A stretch of 33,221 nucleotides of DNA from Parcubacteria group bacterium GW2011_GWA2_38_13 (GTDB taxonomy: Bacteria; Patescibacteriota; Patescibacteriia; Buchananbacterales; GWA2-38-13). Under the pieces are notes generated by a model, which worked only from the letters and a program-made list of their open reading frames with translations, was not told the DNA's origin and searched no databases. The stretch covers positions 1 through 33,221 of the forward strand of contig LBUD01000004.1 of NCBI GenBank assembly GCA_000992395.1, given 5' to 3'. Position numbers and translations under genes: made by a program. Positions 29,327 to 33,221 of this stretch are shown one piece after another. Each line of letters begins with the position of its first letter. Positions within the stretch are counted from its first letter, which is position 1.

Positions 29327-31375
29327 ATGTATTTATATCTTGTTTTTGTCATAATCGTGGGAATATTGGGTCTTGGTATGGCCTGGTTTCTCGCACGTTA
29401 TATCCTTGCAAGCGACCAAGGAACGGATAAAATGAAAGAAATCGCTTTAGCAATACGCCAAGGCGCGGCAGCGTTTTTGAAACGGCAGTACACAACGATT
29501 TCAATTATTACCGGCATTGTCGCGGTGCTCATCTTTGGATTATATTTTTTTACGGGGAAATTAGATCTTGGAATAAAAACCGCCATTGCGTTTCTTCTTG
29601 GCGCAATATTTTCCGGAGCTGCCGGCTTTACCGGAATGTTTATTTCCGTACGTGCGAATTTGCGCACGGCTTCAGCTTCAACCCGAAGTTTGAACGAGGC
29701 GCTAGTAAAAGCGCTTCGCGGAGGCGCGGTGTCCGGAATTTTAGTTGTTGCTTTATCGCTTCTTGGAGTGACTGCACTTTTTATTATTTTCGGTGGGATG
29801 ACCGATCCGGAAGTAGTGCCTCTTGAATTGGTTGGATTTGGTTTTGGCGCGTCACTGGTTGCACTTTTTGCCCAGCTTGGCGGAGGCATATATACCAAGG
29901 CCGCTGACGTTGGAGCTGATCTAGTAGGAAAAGTTGAGGCGGGAATACCGGAAGATGATATTAGAAACCCGGCAGTAGTCGCGGATTTGGTGGGGGATAA
30001 CGTGGGCGATTGCGCAGGCCGAGGAGCTGATCTTTTTGAATCAACGGCTGCGGAAAATATCGGCGCTATGGTTTTGGGAATCGCGCTTTTTGGAACTTTT
30101 GGCATCGGCGGCATTATATTTCCTTTGGTCGCGCGCGCGTTCGGGCTTATTGCATCAATAATCGGAGTCTGGACTGTGAAAATAAAAAATGAAAACGAAG
30201 ATCCTATGAAGGCGCTTAATCGCGGTTTTTATATTACCGCGTTTTTAGCAATGCTTGGGCTTGGATTATCAACATATTTGCTTTTAAATGCGCAATGGAT
30301 ATTATTTTCATTAGCCGGATTAGTCGGTATTGCAACAAGCGTTATATTTTTACTCATTACCCAATATTATACCGAGTATAGATATCGGCCGGTGAAAAGC
30401 ATAGCCGAAGCATCGCAGACAGGGCCTGCTACAAATATTATCACAGGGTTTGCCGTAGGGCTTGAAAGTACCGCGCTACCGGTGGTTGTGATTTCCGGCG
30501 CCTTGCTTTTAGCATATTACATTGGTACAAAAACCGGTTTACCAAGCGGAGGTCTATACGGAACAGCGGTTGCAACCATGGGTATGTTGGCGCCTGCCGC
30601 GTATGTATTGGCAATGGACACATTTGGTCCGATTACGGATAACGCGGGTGGAATTATTGAAATGTCAGGAGCATCCGATGAAGTAAGGAAGCGAACAGAC
30701 AGGCTTGATTCAGTGGGCAATACCACAAAAGCCCTGACTAAAGGATACGCGGTTGGATCAGCGGCATTGGCTGCATTTTTGCTTTTTTCAGCGTATATGG
30801 CAGACGCAAAACTTGATAGCATTGATTTGTCAAAACCGATTGTGTTCGTGGGCGGAATGCTTGGCGCAATGCTTGTGTTTTTATTTTCAGCCCTTGCTAT
30901 ACGGGCAGTTGGAAAAAGCGCGTATTATATTATTAATGAAGTGAGACGGCAATTTAAAGCAGACCCGGGCATTATGGCGGGCACCTCAAAGCCAGACTAC
31001 ACCCAATGCGTTGACATTGCGACGAAGGGCGCATTGAAAGAAATGGTGTTGCCGGGATTATTGGCGATTTTGGGTCCTACGATTATCGGTTATGTATTAG
31101 GCGCGGAAGCGGTCGGCGCGACATTAATGGTTGGAACCATTGCAGGTGTTTTAATGGCGCTACTTTTGAATAATGGAGGCGGAGCTTGGGATAATGCCAA
31201 AAAATATATTGAGGCAGGAAATCTCGGAGGCAAGGGATCGGATACGCATAAAGCAGCTGTGGTCGGCGATACAGTAGGAGATCCTTTCAAAGATACAGCA
31301 GGACCATCATTACATGTTTTGATAAAACTGCTTGCAACACTCACCCTTGTACTTGTACCCCTTTTCACACGATAA
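29327..31375 (+). CDS. hppA: Membrane-bound proton-translocating pyrophosphatase
   Basis: Couples PPi hydrolysis to ion pumping across the membrane. About 15-16 transmembrane helices fit 682 aa. Hallmarks: YTKAADVGADLVGKVEAGIPEDD and ADLVGDNVGDCAGRGADLFES (substrate and Mg sites), TDNAGGIIEMS, and VVGDTVGDPFKDTAGPSLHVLIKL at the C-terminus. At the site that separates the two classes it has GNTTKALTKGYAVGSA, with Lys and Thr as in K-independent H+-pumping enzymes (for example Rhodospirillum rubrum), so I infer a K-independent proton pump. It is a single-gene unit with promoter and terminator, with no Shine-Dalgarno sequence. Confidence 0.97.
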   Translation: MYLYLVFVIIVGILGLGMAWFLARYILASDQGTDKMKEIALAIRQGAAAFLKRQYTTISIITGIVAVLIFGLYFFTGKLDLGIKTAIAFLLGAIFSGAAGFTGMFISVRANLRTASASTRSLNEALVKALRGGAVSGILVVALSLLGVTALFIIFGGMTDPEVVPLELVGFGFGASLVALFAQLGGGIYTKAADVGADLVGKVEAGIPEDDIRNPAVVADLVGDNVGDCAGRGADLFESTAAENIGAMVLGIALFGTFGIGGIIFPLVARAFGLIASIIGVWTVKIKNENEDPMKALNRGFYITAFLAMLGLGLSTYLLLNAQWILFSLAGLVGIATSVIFLLITQYYTEYRYRPVKSIAEASQTGPATNIITGFAVGLESTALPVVVISGALLLAYYIGTKTGLPSGGLYGTAVATMGMLAPAAYVLAMDTFGPITDNAGGIIEMSGASDEVRKRTDRLDSVGNTTKALTKGYAVGSAALAAFLLFSAYMADAKLDSIDLSKPIVFVGGMLGAMLVFLFSALAIRAVGKSAYYIINEVRRQFKADPGIMAGTSKPDYTQCVDIATKGALKEMVLPGLLAILGPTIIGYVLGAEAVGATLMVGTIAGVLMALLLNNGGGAWDNAKKYIEAGNLGGKGSDTHKAAVVGDTVGDPFKDTAGPSLHVLIKLLATLTLVLVPLFTR

Positions 31376-31394
31376 ATAGAGTTTTTCATCACAC

Positions 31395-31425
31395 AAAAAG
31401 CCGTTCAAATTATGAACGGCTTTTT
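31395..31425. terminator. Rho-independent terminator after hppA
   Basis: GCCGTTCA (31400-31407) pairs perfectly with TGAACGGC (31413-31420), with A5 before and T5 after. Confidence 0.92.
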
Positions 31426-31496
31426 CATTCCATCAGCGCGACATATCCTTTTATAATGCATTGCATTGTGCTAAAATAAAAAAGTCTTACATTCAT

Positions 31497-32444
31497 ATGC
31501 CTTTGGATATTTTGGATAATCTCAATGACGAACAAAAAAAAGCCGTTACTTTCAAGGACGGCCAGCTTTTGATTGTGGCCGGAGCCGGTACTGGAAAAAC
31601 AACCGTTATCACCAAGCGCATAGCGCATTTTATTGAAAAAAAATACGCGAAAAGCAATGAAATTTTGGCCTTAACTTTTACTGAAAAAGCAGCCGGGGAA
31701 ATGGCGGAGCGCCTGGATAGGATCCTACCGTACGGATATCTTGATTTATGGGTTCATACATTTCATTCTTTTTGCCAAAGAATTTTAGAATCATATGGCA
31801 TTGAAATCGGCTTGCCGTATAATTTCAAACTTTTTAATGAAACACAGCAATGGATACTTATCTATAATAATTTTTCAAAATTCAAGCTTGATTACTATCG
31901 TCCGCTTGGCAATCCCACAAAATTTATCCACGCGCTTATAAGCCATTTTTCGCGCTTGAAAGACGAGGCCATAACGCCCGATGATTATTTGCGATATGCT
32001 GAGGATCTAAAATTAAATTCAGACTCTGTTCATTTTATCACGCAAATACTATCGCCCGAGGAGCAGGAAAATTTATCAAAAAAAGAAATCAAAGAAATGT
32101 GCAGTCAGGAGATGAAAAAAATACACGAGGTATCTGATAGCTATCATGTGTATCAGCAGCTGCTTTTGGAAAATAACGCGCTTGATTTCGGGGATCTTAT
32201 AAATTATTGTCTGAAGCTTTTCAAGAATAGGCCAAAAATTTTAGCGCAATTCCGAGCGCAGTTTAAATATATTTTTGTTGATGAATTTCAGGACACAAAC
32301 TGGGCGCAGTACGAATTAATTAAATTGTTATCCGCTCCGAAAAATAATTTGACCGTTGTCGGGGACGATGATCAATCTATCTATAAATTTAGGGGAGCTT
32401 CTATCAGTAATATTTTACAATTTAAAAAAGATTACCCAGAATAA
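31497..32444 (+). CDS. UvrD/PcrA-family helicase, N-terminal fragment
   Basis: Superfamily 1A DNA helicase, first half. Start MPLDILDNLNDEQKKAV at 31497 fits the family; the track start at 31461 adds unrelated residues. Q motif and Walker A VAGAGTGKTTV (about residue 22), Ia FTEKAAGEM, Ic HTFHSFC, a 1B insertion, then Walker B FVDEFQDTNWAQ and motif III GDDDQSIYKFRGA are present. The frame ends at TAA 32442-32444 right after FKKDYPE, where motif IV (NYRS) should follow. So domains 1A and 1B are encoded but 2A and 2B are in another frame downstream. Helicase function is unlikely unless the break is an assembly error. Confidence 0.9.
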   Translation: MPLDILDNLNDEQKKAVTFKDGQLLIVAGAGTGKTTVITKRIAHFIEKKYAKSNEILALTFTEKAAGEMAERLDRILPYGYLDLWVHTFHSFCQRILESYGIEIGLPYNFKLFNETQQWILIYNNFSKFKLDYYRPLGNPTKFIHALISHFSRLKDEAITPDDYLRYAEDLKLNSDSVHFITQILSPEEQENLSKKEIKEMCSQEMKKIHEVSDSYHVYQQLLLENNALDFGDLINYCLKLFKNRPKILAQFRAQFKYIFVDEFQDTNWAQYELIKLLSAPKNNLTVVGDDDQSIYKFRGASISNILQFKKDYPE

Positions 32445-32445
32445 T

Positions 32446-33221
32446 AATCCAAACCGCCTTGAGGCAACATTGAAAGACGAAAAGGGTTTTTCTAAAAAGC
32501 TTGAAGCGAAAAATTCTGGATCTGGCGCCATCGCGTATCTTGAATTGGAATCGCAGGAAGATGAAATGGCTGCGGTTGTTAATACGATTTTAGAAATTAA
32601 AGATAGGGACAAAGATGCCACATGGTCTGATTTTGCCATATTGGTTCGAGCCAACAGCCACGCAGATGTTTTCAACTACGGATTATCGCAGGCTCATATT
32701 CCATATCTTTACTTTGCTTCCAAAGGATTGTACAACAAACCGATTGTTTTGGATATTTTGGCGTGGTTGAAACTATTGGATAATTACCACGAGAGCGCTT
32801 CATTATTTAGAATATTGTCTCTTCAAATTTTTGGCTTTACGCAAAAGGAGGTTGTTAATTTTAATTACTGGATTAAATATAAAGGCAAATCATTGTACCA
32901 TGCGTTGGCGCAAGCCGCGGGGATTGAGGGGATAGGGGAAGATACGGTGAAAAAATCTCAGAGAGTTGTTTCAATTATTGAAAAGCATACAAGGTTTGTG
33001 TTGGAAAAAACCGTGAAAGAAATGGTTTTGATGTTTCTAGAAGATTCCGGATATTTAAAAGAAATAACCAAAATTGAGTCTGCGAAAACGCAAGAAATAT
33101 TAAATCATCTTAACCAATTTTATAAAAAGATTTCTGATTTTGAGCTCAATACCCCCGACCCGTCCGTGAAAAATTTTTTGCATATTATGGATTTGGAATT
33201 ACGCTCGGGCGAAGAAGGCGC
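32446..33221 (+). pseudogene. UvrD/PcrA-family helicase, C-terminal part in +1 frame (runs off window)
   Basis: Open from about 32440 to the window end in the frame one base on from the N-terminal fragment; the ORF track omits it because no stop is reached. It opens NNPNRLEATLKD, then FAILVRANSHADVFNYGLSQ and YLYFASKGLYNKPIVLDILAWLKLLDNYHESASLFRILSL, which are UvrD-family 2A/2B sequence. Between the two fragments about 25-30 residues, including NYRS, are missing. The end beyond 33221 cannot be seen. Confidence 0.85.

Noticed and set aside
29398-30114. 238-aa reverse ORF opposite hppA
   Set aside because: A shadow: hppA is certain, and the reverse product is Ser/Pro/Lys-rich with no family features.

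Overview
The window (about 40% GC, 21 main-strand and 3 reverse-strand genes) looks like a chromosome segment of a Patescibacteria/CPR bacterium, most likely of the Parcubacteria side. This is an inference. The signs are small compact genes, almost no Shine-Dalgarno sequences in front of plus-strand genes, a four-helix-bundle (23S rRNA intervening-sequence type) protein, a membrane pyrophosphatase, a type IV pilin-like protein, very large Cys-rich surface proteins with PTPTP linkers, and many copies of short repeat families that I recall from CPR genomes. TGA is used as a normal stop (3689, 4897), so the TGA=Gly code of Gracilibacteria/Absconditabacteria does not apply.

Layout. 1-1257: a broken membrane-anchored hypothetical gene and a 500-base non-coding stretch with two stem-loops. 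1258-2524: a cyclophilin lipoprotein and a convergent 2-Cys peroxiredoxin, with a shared terminator between them. 2610-4897: a promoter and a tight five-gene envelope operon (lipoprotein, holin-like protein, a 51-aa membrane peptide missing from the ORF track, type IV pilin-like protein, anchored hypothetical). 4894-12742: nucleotide excision repair, uvrB, uvrA and uvrC, with a reverse-strand two-gene operon (zinc-ribbon protein and metallophosphoesterase) between uvrA and uvrC. 12831-15377: a secreted dockerin/FG-GAP protein. 15470-18465: rsmI, metG and a ferric-reductase-like membrane protein. 18476-21787: four-helix-bundle protein, cvpA, a methyltransferase, an alpha/beta hydrolase and a truncated second cvpA. 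21790-29137: a secreted M64-like metallopeptidase, tatD, and a 1238-aa LamG/MopE/Cys-rich protein. 29327-31375: hppA. 31497-33221: a UvrD-family helicase broken by an internal deletion.

How the genes relate. UvrABC plus a UvrD-like helicase would make a full excision-repair set, but UvrC lacks the C-terminal helix-hairpin-helix pair and the helicase has lost the NYRS motif. The three large secreted proteins share PTP linkers or Cys/Asp modules and extended -10 promoters, so they probably form one surface program. The peroxiredoxin and haem-type membrane protein suggest some redox handling, and HppA recovers pyrophosphate energy across the membrane.

The most notable non-gene structure is: an interspersed-repeat unit inserted in frame inside tatD; a 7-bp tandem repeat inside metG; a G9 tract in the promoter spacer of the dockerin protein; opposing promoters that share one -10 element at the uvrC start codon; 229-bp direct repeats of cvpA bracketing a two-gene cassette; and inverted repeats bracketing the four-helix-bundle gene. 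I found no tRNA, rRNA, CRISPR array, transposase, integrase or reverse transcriptase.
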